Positions 35,525 to 47,662 of a stretch of 64,000 nucleotides of DNA are shown one piece after another (positions within the stretch are counted from its first letter, which is position 1; each line of letters starts with the position of its first letter). A program made the translations under genes and the position numbers. Origin of the DNA: Stratiolaelaps scimitus. Taxonomy: Eukaryota; Arthropoda; Arachnida; Mesostigmata; Laelapidae. Location: NCBI GenBank assembly GCA_019614645.1, contig JABWDB010000007.1:9809501-9873500 (forward strand), given 5' to 3'. Below the pieces are notes generated by a model. It did not search any database, had not been told where the DNA came from, and was given only the letters and a program-made list of their open reading frames with translations.

Positions 35525-36400
35525 CGCTGAGTAGAATGCACCACACTCGTGCACTGATCAGCTATCAGTCCCTTGAGAGGGGGAAATTTTGTCGATAGTT
35601 CCTGTGTTATCCAGTAGCCGCAGTGGGGGTCACACTGAACGATGACAGCACCGACCCGCCGTATCCGACTGGTGACATCGTCCAGCCGCTGGATCGATGC
35701 TGAACTTTGAGCTTCGCAAAAAAGCCAAATGGCAAGCTACAGTTCTAGCGTCATCAATCATACTTGAGTAGACACCGATAGAAATTGCTACACTGATGGG
35801 TCTAGACTACCCTTTGGCAAATCAAAGCACAAAACGAGCATGACACCAATCACCGCCGAACTACGGCACACGGTCCACACCGATCAGACGACTGAACGAT
35901 TCAGTTGTGCACTGCCCGCTCGTTTGGCTCGTCTCTCCCAAAGTGGAGAGGGTCGACCCATTGGAAAGGACAAATGCGAGCGATGTTGAAATTGGGTAGT
36001 GGTGTTGGTGGTGGGGGGCGTCCTGTTGGATGACTGTTGAGCGCTCAAACAGTCGCATGTCTGAGGGTTAGCCAATACGATCAATGTACTGGTCAAGTTG
36101 GAATTATTCTAAATTTGTGTTGTTGTTTTTTTTTCATTGTTGACAAAAACAAACTGCCCGGCTGCGCTACAGCGTGCTTCTGGCTTAGGCTGAAACCGCC
36201 AAGCGGACATTGCGTGCCTTAAACCTTCCCCAGCGGCTACGTCCATGCATTGCATATATATATACATTGATGCGTACGCAGGGCAGCGTTGAATCTGGTT
36301 GACACTGCTATCAATTTGTTTTCTAAAGGTTTATCAACGTACGATTGACCCTCGGTTTTTTTCTTGAATAATATCGCTCGCACTTCTATTCCTTCTTCTT
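35525..36400 (-). promoter_or_regulatory. Upstream region of the Toll receptor gene (5' UTR and promoter not resolved)
   Basis: This is the stretch immediately upstream of the receptor on the minus strand. No other gene is visible in it. A TATA-like run lies at about 36254-36264, roughly 730 bases upstream of the start codon, but it is also just a short TA tract, so its role is unproven. Two pyrimidine-rich stretches ending in AG lie shortly before the ATG (near 35570 and 35527) and could be acceptors for a 5' UTR intron. Neither can be confirmed from sequence alone. Confidence 0.25.
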
Positions 36401-39400
36401 TTTCTTCTTGGATATTAGATGTTGGTTCAATTGTTGCTGTTGTTGTCTTAGCACAAGGTTAGGGCAACACCGGCTACCGGGTACACCAATTGCGGTAATG
36501 CGATTTTTTCCTATCCAACTTGTCATCATGGCCGTCATGTGTATGTTCGAACGTGACAGCAAGAACCATTTGAACTCAGCAGTCGAATCGTCAAATGGCT
36601 GAGATCAAAAGCGATGCTGCCGATAGAAGCCGAGTAACTGGCAGAACCTCTCACCGGATCGACACTTCGCGGCGGACTTGGGGTCAGTCACAGGCAGGCA
36701 ACGTTCGCAGGTGCTTGATAGATCCGGTCGATGATCGACAGCCTACCAACATGAAAGCGCTTAAACACAATCACCAACACCTGAAGAAGAAGAACAACGG
36801 TGAAGACACGAAGGGGCTCCTTCAGAAGATCTTTGATCGAAACCCTAACGGATGCTATCGACGAGGCTTGCCGACAGATCGAACTCAGACCACAGATAGG
36901 AAGGCATCTACTCAAGAAAGGTGTGGACACACGCACAAACGACGCCCGCAGCGCTTCACGATGCCGAGGACCAATTTTCGAAGATAAATAAACAAATCAA
37001 CAATATGTGGAGAACGTGCCGACTGCCTCTGGCCAAAGAGGGTGCTTGGGGCTCTTCGACTGTCTTCACTTGTTAGCTTAGTTTTGGCCTCTCGAAATTG
37101 AACAACGATGATTCTGCGAGCGCTTGTTAAACGAGAAAGATAAATAAACCAGTGAAATAATTACGTTGAGCAAAACGAGCTCCGCCGCTAAACGCGATGC
37201 TGACAGAGGGACCCTGCCACCAGAAGCCACGACAATATATAATAACCGGATGTCGTTCTTGTAGATGTTCACAGTGTGGCATCTCTATGCGATCAGCTCG
37301 AACAGAGTTCTGCAACGAACAGCTTTTTATCATGTGTAATGTCACGGCGACCTTGCTCAAACCTAACGAGGTAGGTCGGTTAAAGGGATAACACAGCAGT
37401 TCAAGAGACGGCAACGCTGCGTAAAAGGTGGTGAGCGTCATTTATGCTGGACAACGAAACGGCATCTAACGACAGACGAAACCGGGCCTCGTTTTCAGTA
37501 ACAAAAACAGATTGCTGCTTAAGGCGGCAGGCTAAACCGGCTCTAAATCGGATCCCGAAACGGACACGTCTCAGCGGGAAGCGAGACAACTTGAAAGGCT
37601 ATCCTACTATTGAATTTGTTCACAGGATAGGACGACTTGCGCGTACTTTATTAGGTTCGGACGTTAGTGACTCCGACGTGTCAACTTGTCGCCCAGGTGC
37701 GAGAGCTTATCGCAGGTACTTGGCTCATGTTTAACCACAAACGGTCGTTCCAAATAAAATACCCCCAATCGGACTGGCTTTTTACGTCCTAACCTCTCAG
37801 CGGATATAAGAGGCGGCTTATGTTAGCATTATAATCTTACGTGGGACAAGTGTTTGCCTTTCGAACACGACATTCGAGCGGGTTCTCGCGGTGTCGAGTG
37901 ACAAGCGCCTTTTCTAGACATAAACGATTCTTGTCTCAAAATTCTCCTCTCGTGGTTAGAACATCGCATCGATTCAGATATATAGGCACTACTGGCAATC
38001 CAGCTCACTCGTCTACCTCGTCAGTAAATGGGCCCTTCCGAGTGAAAGGACTCAACTAGGAAAATCCTACGCACCGGGCGCAACTTATTTCAATTTTGAA
38101 CAGAAGTTTTGTACAGTAAATATCTAAGAAGTTCCTCGGTGTGTACTTCGAGTATTTCAAAAAAGTGCCGCCAGAGAGAAGAACACCATATGAATAGTTG
38201 ATTATTGCATGTTCTGATGCGACGGATGTATAAGGATGTTGCACATTTAATGTCTCATAATTTTAACAATCGGCAAACGTTTGAGTTCACTAGCTTGCAA
38301 GAAATATTCATCTTGAAGTGCGCAGACTAGCCACTAGGGATATGGTTGAAATCGGGCTGAAAGGCTCCTTCCACTCATCAGCGATCGGTGACCACAGCGA
38401 GATACCTAGCACAAGCGGACGTCATAGTCCGAGCTCTCGTTTGACAAGAAGATATGGATAGATAGATAGTGGCGCAACTTCTGGCATTTTGCCTGCTAGA
38501 ATTTTCGCACGCGCGGATTTAGGGAGTGACCGAGATAGCTAGTTGATAACGATCGTTCATCTTCACAACTGAATCTGTGAGCCTCGAGAGGCTGCCTGAG
38601 AAGTCCTCTGAGGATTTGTGCTTTCTTACCGGCCGGCCCGATGATGCCGATCGGGTGTCTCGATAACGGCGGCGTCCGAACTCAGCCAAATGTGAAGGCC
38701 TTCGAAGCACAATGCTCCGATCACTCCACGACAGTGATAACGCTGCCGGACAGTTTGACGTATGCAGTCAAGAAGATTTCTCGTTTGAAAGCATATAGGT
38801 CGCCTCGAGGCTCACTGAGGTGAGAGATTGGAGCGCCGAGCCTATTCTTTTCTGTTGGGCAACAATTCGGCGCACATCCGATTGCAGGGCGAGATACTAA
38901 AATGGTTAACAATCAATGTGATATCGTTGCAAGTCATCTTTCGGGGTACCCGCCCGTTGAGACTGGCCTGACTGCTGTTCGATGCGGCGATTGCAGCTTT
39001 GGCGGATTGAGATAGTGTCGAATATGTGATGCCCTGAACGACGTTACCAGGAAATCGCTGGTAGCGTAGAAACATGACGAACATATTATATTTCTGTATT
39101 GTACCGAATAACCTAAAATGACCTGAACTTACATTGATTACATTCATAAAAATAATAGCTATGAGTCACAATGAAACCACAGCTGGGATAGTTTCCACTG
39201 TGATAAATTTGTACTATAAAATAGTGTTTATAACGTAAAGGGTCATTTACACATTAATGGTAGGAACATCGGTTTAGGACAAGGTGCGAAGTGAACCGCT
39301 TTTAAAACGATCGCATGATGTTGGACTATTGCTGCGTGCCAACCATGCAGCGGGGTAACACGACCCTGTATTCTCTCCTGTATTCTTTTGGAAAAGTTTA

Positions 39401-39410
39401 CAGAAGACTG
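36401..39410. other. Intergenic, no supported gene
   Basis: Frames at 36595-36987 and 37444-37734 (+) are ATG-initiated or nearly so but lack third-position bias and any recognised domain. A short GATA repeat lies near 38455. Confidence 0.45.
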
Positions 39411-39560
39411 TGGCCGTCAAAAACAGAGTCCCCCACGACAAGATTTGAACCCGCAACTTCCGGCTTCGGGAGCAGGGACCTAGCCCCACAGCGGACAATG
39501 GCCCTCAAAGACCAGGCCAGCCACCACAGGATGTGAACCCGCAACATCTGGCTTTTTTGC
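39411..39560 (-). repeat. Tandem tRNA-like repeat, 88 bp period (degenerate SINE dimer)
   Basis: Two diverged direct copies begin at 39411 and 39499. Each contains, on the minus strand, a Pol III B-box-like element (gcgggttcaaatc and gcgggttcacatcc) preceded by an arm-like aagccgga or agccagat. The spacing between matching positions is exactly 88 bases. The TpsiC-type arm is only partly paired, so this is a tRNA-derived repeat rather than a working tRNA. Confidence 0.55.
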
Positions 39561-40611
39561 AGCCTTAGACAGTAGGTTAGTCTTTACTGAGAGTACTCCA
39601 GGGTGAAGTTGGCGATGATGATGGTGATGATGACAATAACGAGCGGGCGAAGAGAGCAAGGTAATTGTCTCGAACCTTGTGAGGCGCCAGCATGGTCACG
39701 TGCAAGATTGAATCCTTATGTAAAACCGTGAAAAATCGTATTGCACCAAATAAGTGCCACATCGGTGACCTGTGAGGATCTATATGCTCTGCCTCGGAGA
39801 GGAAGACAGGTCAGATACAGAAGACACGTCGAGGGTGCGAACTTACTAACTGATGTTGTTACCAAAACAAAACACACACATACACGCACATGGCGGCCAG
39901 TGAGTACCGGTAATAGATTATATTGGCGATGTCAGTGAGAAGCAGGACACCACCAACCGGCAGTCGCCAAAACATAGAACCTTCTTCTAAGGGCCAGCTG
40001 TTGATGTACGCTGAGCAACCGGTCGGGTGACGTCCAATCGCGAAGAACACTGAAATAACTAACAGTGAGAAGCGTCGTAGCATAAGGCTGCCTAATAATA
40101 TAATACCTAATCACCTTAATGTAAAAATGCACAGTTGTCTACGGTTGACTTTGTCCATTGTTTGTTCACATGCGTTCAGTTGGCTGTCCTCTTTCAAAAT
40201 GGCCCACATAGTACGGAAGCATGCCTGAGTGAACTTCCGGTGATGAGTGATTTTCATACGAATTCGATATACAGCGACCTCACAGACGGGGGTTCCTCCG
40301 CACATTTGAACAATGGTCTATACCGTTCATGTATGGTATTATAGGTGGATAGGTGGGCAGCAGTTCGGTAGAACGACTTTTGGCAGAATAGCGAGCAAGC
40401 TAGCTCAGATGCACAACTACCCTAAGAAGAGACTGTAACAAATATATATATATACATGTATATCTTTCTAGACTTATGTATTTGTAATGTTCTTTATTCC
40501 AGCTAATAGCAGTGACAACACACCCACTCAACATAAGTGATTAAATAAATAAGGTATTAATACATAACAATAAATCTTGAAGATCACATTTTGCGATAGC
40601 CTTCACATTTT

Positions 40612-40658
40612 GATCAACTTTCGGGACGTCTTTCTAATGGACGTCTCAAAAGTTGATC
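40612..40658. repeat. 19 bp foldback with a 3x3 internal loop
   Basis: The arms at 40612-40630 and 40640-40658 pair at 16 of 19 positions (outer gatcaacttt/aaagttgatc, inner gacgtc/gacgtc) around the loop tttctaatg. The layout resembles a short hairpin RNA, but no known microRNA seed was recognised. Confidence 0.75.
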
Positions 40659-43600
40659 CTTTCTTCGTTAATTAGAACACTGACAACAGACACACACACA
40701 CACACACGTTGCACCAGCGTCGCGCACGCACCAATTAGGACGACTCTCTACAACGATCGTCACAATCCATCGATTCTCACCTGCGCTCAGCGCACAATAC
40801 CAGACATCCGAACGTACATATGGCGTTCTATGTGGCGTCACACACGGCTGCCCCAGTCGATGGCGGCGTTGTCCCAAACGCTTCGGCGACTCTCGGCGCG
40901 GCCTCAGCACTCGACGCTGCCCTCAACACACAGATTCCCCTTCTTGTCGCCTTCGGGGGCGACTGAGCTGCTATTGTTGTCGACTTCGGTCGGCGCCGGA
41001 TACAGAGCGATTCGGCAGCGATCCCGACGACGCTGGCTACGAAGTTCTTCTTTTCGTGGTAAACGCGCACACTTACGCAACAATAACCAATAGCCATCGC
41101 GCGCACGCTAAACCAATCAGAAAGGCGACAATGAGCACAATCCCGACGACGAAACGATTATCACCAATCTCCGCGATGGACGATGAGCGACTTCTCTGTC
41201 GTCGTTGTCGTCGTCGGAGGCGCGGAGGGAGGCGGTGGGGGGGCTGGCTTTAGCTAAAACAACAGAAACAGCACTAGTCGTCGTCACCGTTACGTACGTG
41301 ATTGATTGCGAAGCTCGATTGTTACGAAGGGACGGTGTCGCTTAAACGCTTCGTTCGCTGTGGTCAAACGACGACGCTGGCCTGGCTGATACCTTCGTGG
41401 TCGAACTAATCGAAATTGGCCGAATTGAAATCCACGTTAAAGCTACATCCTCTCGTTCTCTCGAAGTTTACGTCTCACTGCTGCTGTTCGGTGTTGGCTG
41501 CACTAATGCGACGAGCAGGGACAATTGAGACAAAAGGCAGAAGTGTACAGAAGTCGTTGACGAGAACTTGCTATTATACCATCGCAACGAGGAGGATATC
41601 ACACGCAGGAGCTGAAAAGAAACGAAACTTGAAAAACTTTACCCAACTGGTGATCGTACGGCTGCCAGTGCAGAAAGAGAAAGAGAGAGAGAAAGATACA
41701 GCATCTACGGAATTGGCACTGTGCGAGGGTCAAATCTGAAGTGTTTTATCGTCTAGCCAAAAAACAACAACAACAACAACAACACGAAACAACTTCTCAG
41801 CGATTTAACTGCGATTGGTTTCAGATTGAATCTGCAAGCAGAGGACAAAGCGGATCACTCTGGAACGTTATTTTCGGTGCGACCTCGCAAGTTGGAGATA
41901 TGTGAACGACGAGACAAACTAGCTAGAGTTTGTGAAAACTGGAACAGCTTTCAAAAATAGGAGTTTGATTTGATTATTATTGCACAATATAACGGCAAAG
42001 TTGACATCACACCGCTGCATCGACCAGGTATCAGATAACTGCAATTGGCTGACTTTTTTTGCAGATATTTCTATATCTCGTTATGCGGAATACGTAACGT
42101 TGTTATTTATTTTTATATACAAAAAAATAACGCGATTGATTAATCAATAGTGCGCAGGACCGCAGTCAGATCTACATTTGAAAAGCTTTTAGCAAAATGT
42201 TTCTCGTGAATTCGATTTCACCTGTCACCGTTCAAATTCTAGCTCGCAATCGCGTGCTGCGACTATTATCGAATAGTAACATTACCGCGTCAATTTCAAG
42301 TCCCTCTACCTGTACGCATTTAGTTCGGTGTAATTTCAGCTCTCGGGTGGAACACACTTCAATGTTGCTTAAGCTGACCGCAATCACAGGCGACAAAATA
42401 GTCAACGAAGCATTTTTTCAGCGCTTATGATATATTATACACTGTGCTTGCTATTGCTACGCTGGCTTCCGTAGACAGGCACACAGTTATCGGGGAGAAC
42501 AAGCCAGAATTCTTGACATTATAACATATTGTTTTGGGCTTTCAACTATCGTCAATATATCCGATTCATAATAATTTTATGTTGATTAATGTTGCTGTTA
42601 CTATGTAAATGCAGTTTCGCATTATATATTTCCTAATATATTCTCTCCGTAAAATGTGAGTCTCTATTTCCATAATAGAGATTGAGAGCATCCTGGTCGA
42701 CACTTTAGTAGTTTGGTAATCGAAAACGTTCGTCGTGCGATCAGACTATAATAAGTGTCTTTTAGAAAGCAGGGCCATATTCTAAATCGAGCTGCCCTTA
42801 TCTAATAGCGATTTTTTCAAACGCAGCTCGGGGTGGGGTGGGCACACGCATAATATTTAATAATTTAATGACATGAGCAATGTCGCAATCGATCCAGAAA
42901 ACGTTTATTTATAGGAACTTGACACAGCCGACGCCCCACTTATGAGCTACCTGGTTCAATTCAAGACAGGAATAAACTTATGAAGACTGAAGTTGATAGA
43001 CAAAACACATGTCCCATACGCGAGTGGAGAACTTCTGTGCATAGCTGATCAAAGCCAGCCCGAAAGTCAATGGGACCCGGTGCATTTTGAACGAAAGCTG
43101 CCCTTGCGACTACAACGGTCATCTGACAAGTCGATGGGCCATGTTAATTGTTTCCATGACATTAACGATAATAGAATAACAATAAGTAGCGTCTATTCCT
43201 CATCTAATCTCCTATTACGATTGTTATTATTCTCACTACTTCTACTATTGTAATTATTAGTGGCACAGCACCGGTGATTAATCGCGCACATGCCATTGGA
43301 CTGAACAGACAGCAGCCACAACAGGAAGACACTCCACTACGCGCGCGGTCCCTGTCTTCGCTCCGGATTCCTCTCCCTGGCAATCTGACTGACAGACTAA
43401 GGAGGCGTTCTCCTTTGTCCAGTAGCAGTCGTATTTAGGCTTGTTAGCGCAATGGTCGCTAGTACCGGGGCGCGTAAAGGACGCCACGGCGCAATCAGCC
43501 ACGCGGCTGCTGACCATGAGGCTCGGAGACATGGCGAAGAAACGACACCCAGTCGCGGCTCAGAGAGAGAGAGAGGGGGTTATACCAATCAACTCAGTCC

Positions 43601-44634
43601 TACACGACGAGGCCGCCAGACGAAAGCCGAAGCCGAGCAACAAAACGGCCAGACGCATATCTATTATAGAAGGGGATGAGGGAACAATCTAGCATTGACA
43701 ACAATCGCCACGACGAAGCTGCTAGGCTGGTCGGCCACTCGTCGTCGAGGCAAACGCCACCAGTGGGTATTAGTGTGCGGCAGAGACGATCGAGGAACGG
43801 ATGGGAAAGCCCAAAGACGACCATGCCAATTGGGCTGAAGCAGCTTAGAATTTCTAGGGAGGGCCGTATTCCTATCGACAGTCTATTGGGGTTGGAGTCT
43901 ACGGTTATCTCGCTTGCGTTCTCTGTCCTTTTCGTTATTTCTCTCGCTCTCTCTCTCTCTGCCTCTCTCGCTTTCAGTCGCTCGGTACTGTTTTCAAGTG
44001 TGTTGATTCCCTCTAAACCTTCCGTAAGGGATGATAGCGTGTTTGGCTGATTTGTCTGTTGCGCCGCAAATAGCAGTCCTTGTACAGCACCGCTGGTAAC
44101 TGAGCCAGTCACAAGTTGAGTGTCTTGATTTTCTCTATGATATTATCATGGATCTGTAGTATGAATTGTTTTCGTGTTTGTTTGGTGTTCATTTGCGTCA
44201 TTACGCGCCTTTGTTTTGGAACACTTGCACAAGGCGATATAGGGATCTTGGTGGGTAATTGTATAGAGTTCTGTTGAGAGCTGATACAGCGACTAATTAC
44301 CTATCTATCTAATTGATGTTTAAAATCTAATCAACATCGGTAAGCCGTCACCAAATCGTCAAGCACATCACTGCCCTTCAGGACGTGATAATATCGAAGA
44401 AATATGAGAAGAAGAACGACCCTCAAATCGCTTTGTCAATAGCATCCGCTGTGGGCATTGCGAAGTACCGAATGCAAGAAGCAATGACGCCAATTACAGC
44501 ATACGACGATATTTGTCCATCGTGAGACGGACGAACCGCCCATGAGGAACGTCGGTAGCACGTACAAAAGAAGTGTCCCTTGACATTCGCGAACCTGTTC
44601 ACATTTAAGTTCGGAAAGACACAGCTGTCCGTAG
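40659..44634. other. Intergenic, GC-rich islands at 40.65-41.75 and 43.3-44.1 kb
   Basis: CGA/GTC triplet-rich sequence, an ACAC run near 40690, a GAGA run near 43564 and a palindrome attgattaatcaat near 42134. No supported coding frame. Confidence 0.4.

Positions 44635-44660
<26 letters not shown>
44635..44660. repeat. (TA)n microsatellite
   Basis: Uninterrupted TA run followed by cacacta. Confidence 0.95.
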
Positions 44661-44665
<5 letters not shown>

Positions 44666-44840
44666 TACTACTATATCTACATACATACAAAGCTGAAACC
44701 AGAAGACACCACGGCTCGACGCTAACAACGTTCGTGTTCCGCGCCACCACCACATGAATGGAGTAAAGCACTTCTCCTATGGCTACACGAATGATATGTC
44801 CATTTAAACAGTCCACACATCCGACATCACCTATGGTCAT

Positions 44841-44866
44841 ATATAATAATAATTATTATTATTATA
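44841..44866. repeat. Palindromic AAT/ATT triplet repeat
   Basis: AAT triplets switch to ATT triplets, making a self-complementary AT block. Confidence 0.8.
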
Positions 44867-46173
44867 GGTAGGTAGCGCACTTATGCCGAGCGTGTGTGTG
44901 TGTGCGTGTGCGTGGAGCACGTGATTACGGAGATTGGAACGCAGAAACGCACCGTTGTATGTGTGCGAGTGTATATTATATGCGTGTTGGCGTTTTTCTA
45001 TGCAGAGGTGGTCGTTAACGCATACGTATGCCGTCAACGACACCGGCTTCCGAGGCAAACGTTTCTCGGCAGATTCCAGAAACAGAAGCATCTCGAGCAG
45101 AAAAAACAACAGCCCCGTCCAATAATGATGAAACGAAGACAGGCCGCTGCCGACGCCGCCTGTCTTCTGACAGTATCTATTCATACTGGTATCTATTTTT
45201 TTGGTAACGATATCCAACTGCTTTCGTTCAACATGACATTATTAGAAACCACCATCCGTCCGGTATTCGCGTACTGGCGTACGACGGTCGTAAATTTCCA
45301 ACGGTTCCGTAGTCAGAATTTACAACGTTGAAATTTATCGACGACAGTCGGCTGCGCTAAGGTCCCTTATTCTCTGCGTGTGTGTGTGTGTGTCCAATAC
45401 AGATTTCGATATAAGAGATAGATGCTCGTTCCGTTGTTGTTCGACTGTGTGTGTATCTGTGTTCATTCGTTGTTGGTGACTGACTCCATATTTGTAGTAA
45501 TGCCATGATCGCGCCGATGGTCGCGCCCGATGAATCTCAACACATTGTTATTCAACGGCGTCAAGTGTTCGAGACAGCAGCCAGTCGGTCGAATATCCTG
45601 ATGACCCTATTGGCGTTTGTTTCCAATGTTATGGTTAAGCTGAGTATGTGCACTTCTTTGCTGACACTCGAGTGGCCTTCCCAGTGGCGAGCATTGTCCT
45701 TTCTACGCCCCCGTTCCAAGTCTTTGCCCCAGTCTCGGTGGTCAGCTGCTTACATTGTTGCTGCTGTAGCTGTTGTCTGTAGTCTGCGGTTTGCGTTAAT
45801 GTAAAAATCGCCTACCAAAGGAATCTCTATCATCCGTCAATTATATCTTGTATATATAGTCGGTTTGAGTAGCGGTTTCTGCAGCGTGGTGGCAGCGGCG
45901 GCGGCGGGGTGGTGAAATATTTTCACACTGTTTCGCCTGCGTCATCGAAGTGCACGATGAAATTCTCTGCTCTGTTATTATTCCGGTTGGTAGTTTCAGT
46001 GGGAACGTCGGGCTCGCGCATTCACTTCGCGGAGAAAATCTGTCTGATGTAGGAGAGGTCGACGTCTGCAAGTGTCGTTTGCAGAAACCAGAACAGAACG
46101 CTTCAGACTAGAGGGCAGTAAACTAACGAGATTCGGACTTTTTCAGACGCTGAAATATTTCAAGTGTCTCTCT

Positions 46174-46177
<4 letters not shown>

Positions 46178-46212
<35 letters not shown>
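46178..46212. repeat. (TA)n microsatellite
   Basis: Uninterrupted TA run of about 35 bases after a ctctctttc stretch. Confidence 0.95.
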
Positions 46213-46215
<3 letters not shown>

Positions 46216-47043
46216 TCCCACGAACACGAGGTGATCGCGGTGGACAGTGTGACCTGACCAGTTCGCTCAAAAGATATCGACTATAATCAAGCGGTCGAAT
46301 ATCGCCGTTTCAGTGAAAACGCAAAATTATATAAAATCGATTCAAATGTTCATGGTATCACGCGCACGGATTGACTATATTGCGCTACATTGCATACAGG
46401 CAAAGTGACGCTGTTCACTTGTTGAAACGCATTGTCGCGGTGTTCACTGATTCAAAATGCGTCGGTTTCGACAATTCTAGTGTCACTTCAACGATTAAAA
46501 TGTTCATTAAACTTCGGTTAAACATAATGAATTAGATTTCCTCCGCTCTCCGATTGTGTCTGCTTGGCCGCTTCGAAGCACAAAAATACAAAAAAAAAAA
46601 GACAACCCGATAACAAGGTCAGAGTCAGCATCAGAAGGTAGCACACCAGCATTGAATAGAAATGACAGAGCATTGGTGACTTATTTTTTCCCCAAAAATT
46701 ATTTCTTATTTTGTATCCTCGTTTGAAGCTTTCTGTTCCATTGGGTTCTGTTACGCTGGTACGTCTTCTTGCCCGCCATTTCGTTATACCCGTCGTCAAT
46801 GTCCCACGCTTGACTAATGCCACACGCCCCAAAAACATCCTACACCTGTGTGTGTGTGTGTGTTATAGAGTAACACGTTTTATGCTGCTCGTTAAGCTGG
46901 CCGTGTTGCATATTATTATTGTTATATGTTATATGCTTCAATTAGCCAACAGTGAATGATGCAACTAATTTCGTATTGCGAACGGCTCCGATGAGTGCTA
47001 CATGTGACGCTATTGCTGCGTGACACGTTATGGTTTCATTTTC

Positions 47044-47063
47044 TATATATATATATATATATA
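47044..47063. repeat. (TA)n microsatellite
   Basis: Short uninterrupted TA tract. Confidence 0.9.
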
Positions 47064-47631
47064 CAACGAGTCGTGTAAACGGTACCCAGCAGAAAGATAG
47101 GCCGGTTGGCCGCGGGGCGGTGTCGCTGAGCATGCGTTTGTTCGCGCGGGCCACAGATTGTGGACAGGGTAGTCTTTAGAATTATTCGGTGTAGTCATCG
47201 TTGTCGCAGCCTCAGGATCATCGATACCAGCGGCAGTAACAGCGACAACGATAACTATAGCCGCCACTGCTGCCGCCGCCGCAGACGTCTCGGGAAATTC
47301 GTGACTTGAACAGCCACCTATTCATCAATTGCTAATAGTCCATAATATACACGTCTCGATTCATTCATTCATTGTATTGTACATACGTATGACATACGAA
47401 TCAATCTGCGGTGGTCACTACTGTCGTTGTCTCATTAGACGATAGTCAATCTGTTTGATCTGTTTTATGATCATATGACGAGATAAATAACGGATCAGTG
47501 AAAGGGCTGTTTCGTAACAGGAGGTGGACTATTCTCGCCTGTTACGATACGGCCACTCGGCTACTGCGCTGCGGATGCAGCTTTCATGCTTGCGTCGTCA
47601 ACGCCATGATTTGGCAATTTCTATGTTTTCA

Positions 47632-47636
<5 letters not shown>

Positions 47637-47662
<26 letters not shown>
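47637..47662. repeat. (TA)n microsatellite
   Basis: TA tract followed by a short tagatagatagac repeat. Confidence 0.9.

Noticed and set aside
35525..35554. Upstream extension of the Toll receptor frame to a GTG at 35554
   Set aside because: The ten extra codons contain no ATG; an animal nuclear gene would start at the ATG at 35524, or at codon 12.
37444..37734. 96-codon plus-strand ATG frame
   Set aside because: No third-position bias, no known motif and no neighbouring gene structure.
44635..44660. Open frames encoding Tyr-Ile-Tyr-Ile strings, seen at many TA tracts
   Set aside because: These are translations of (TA)n microsatellites, not proteins.
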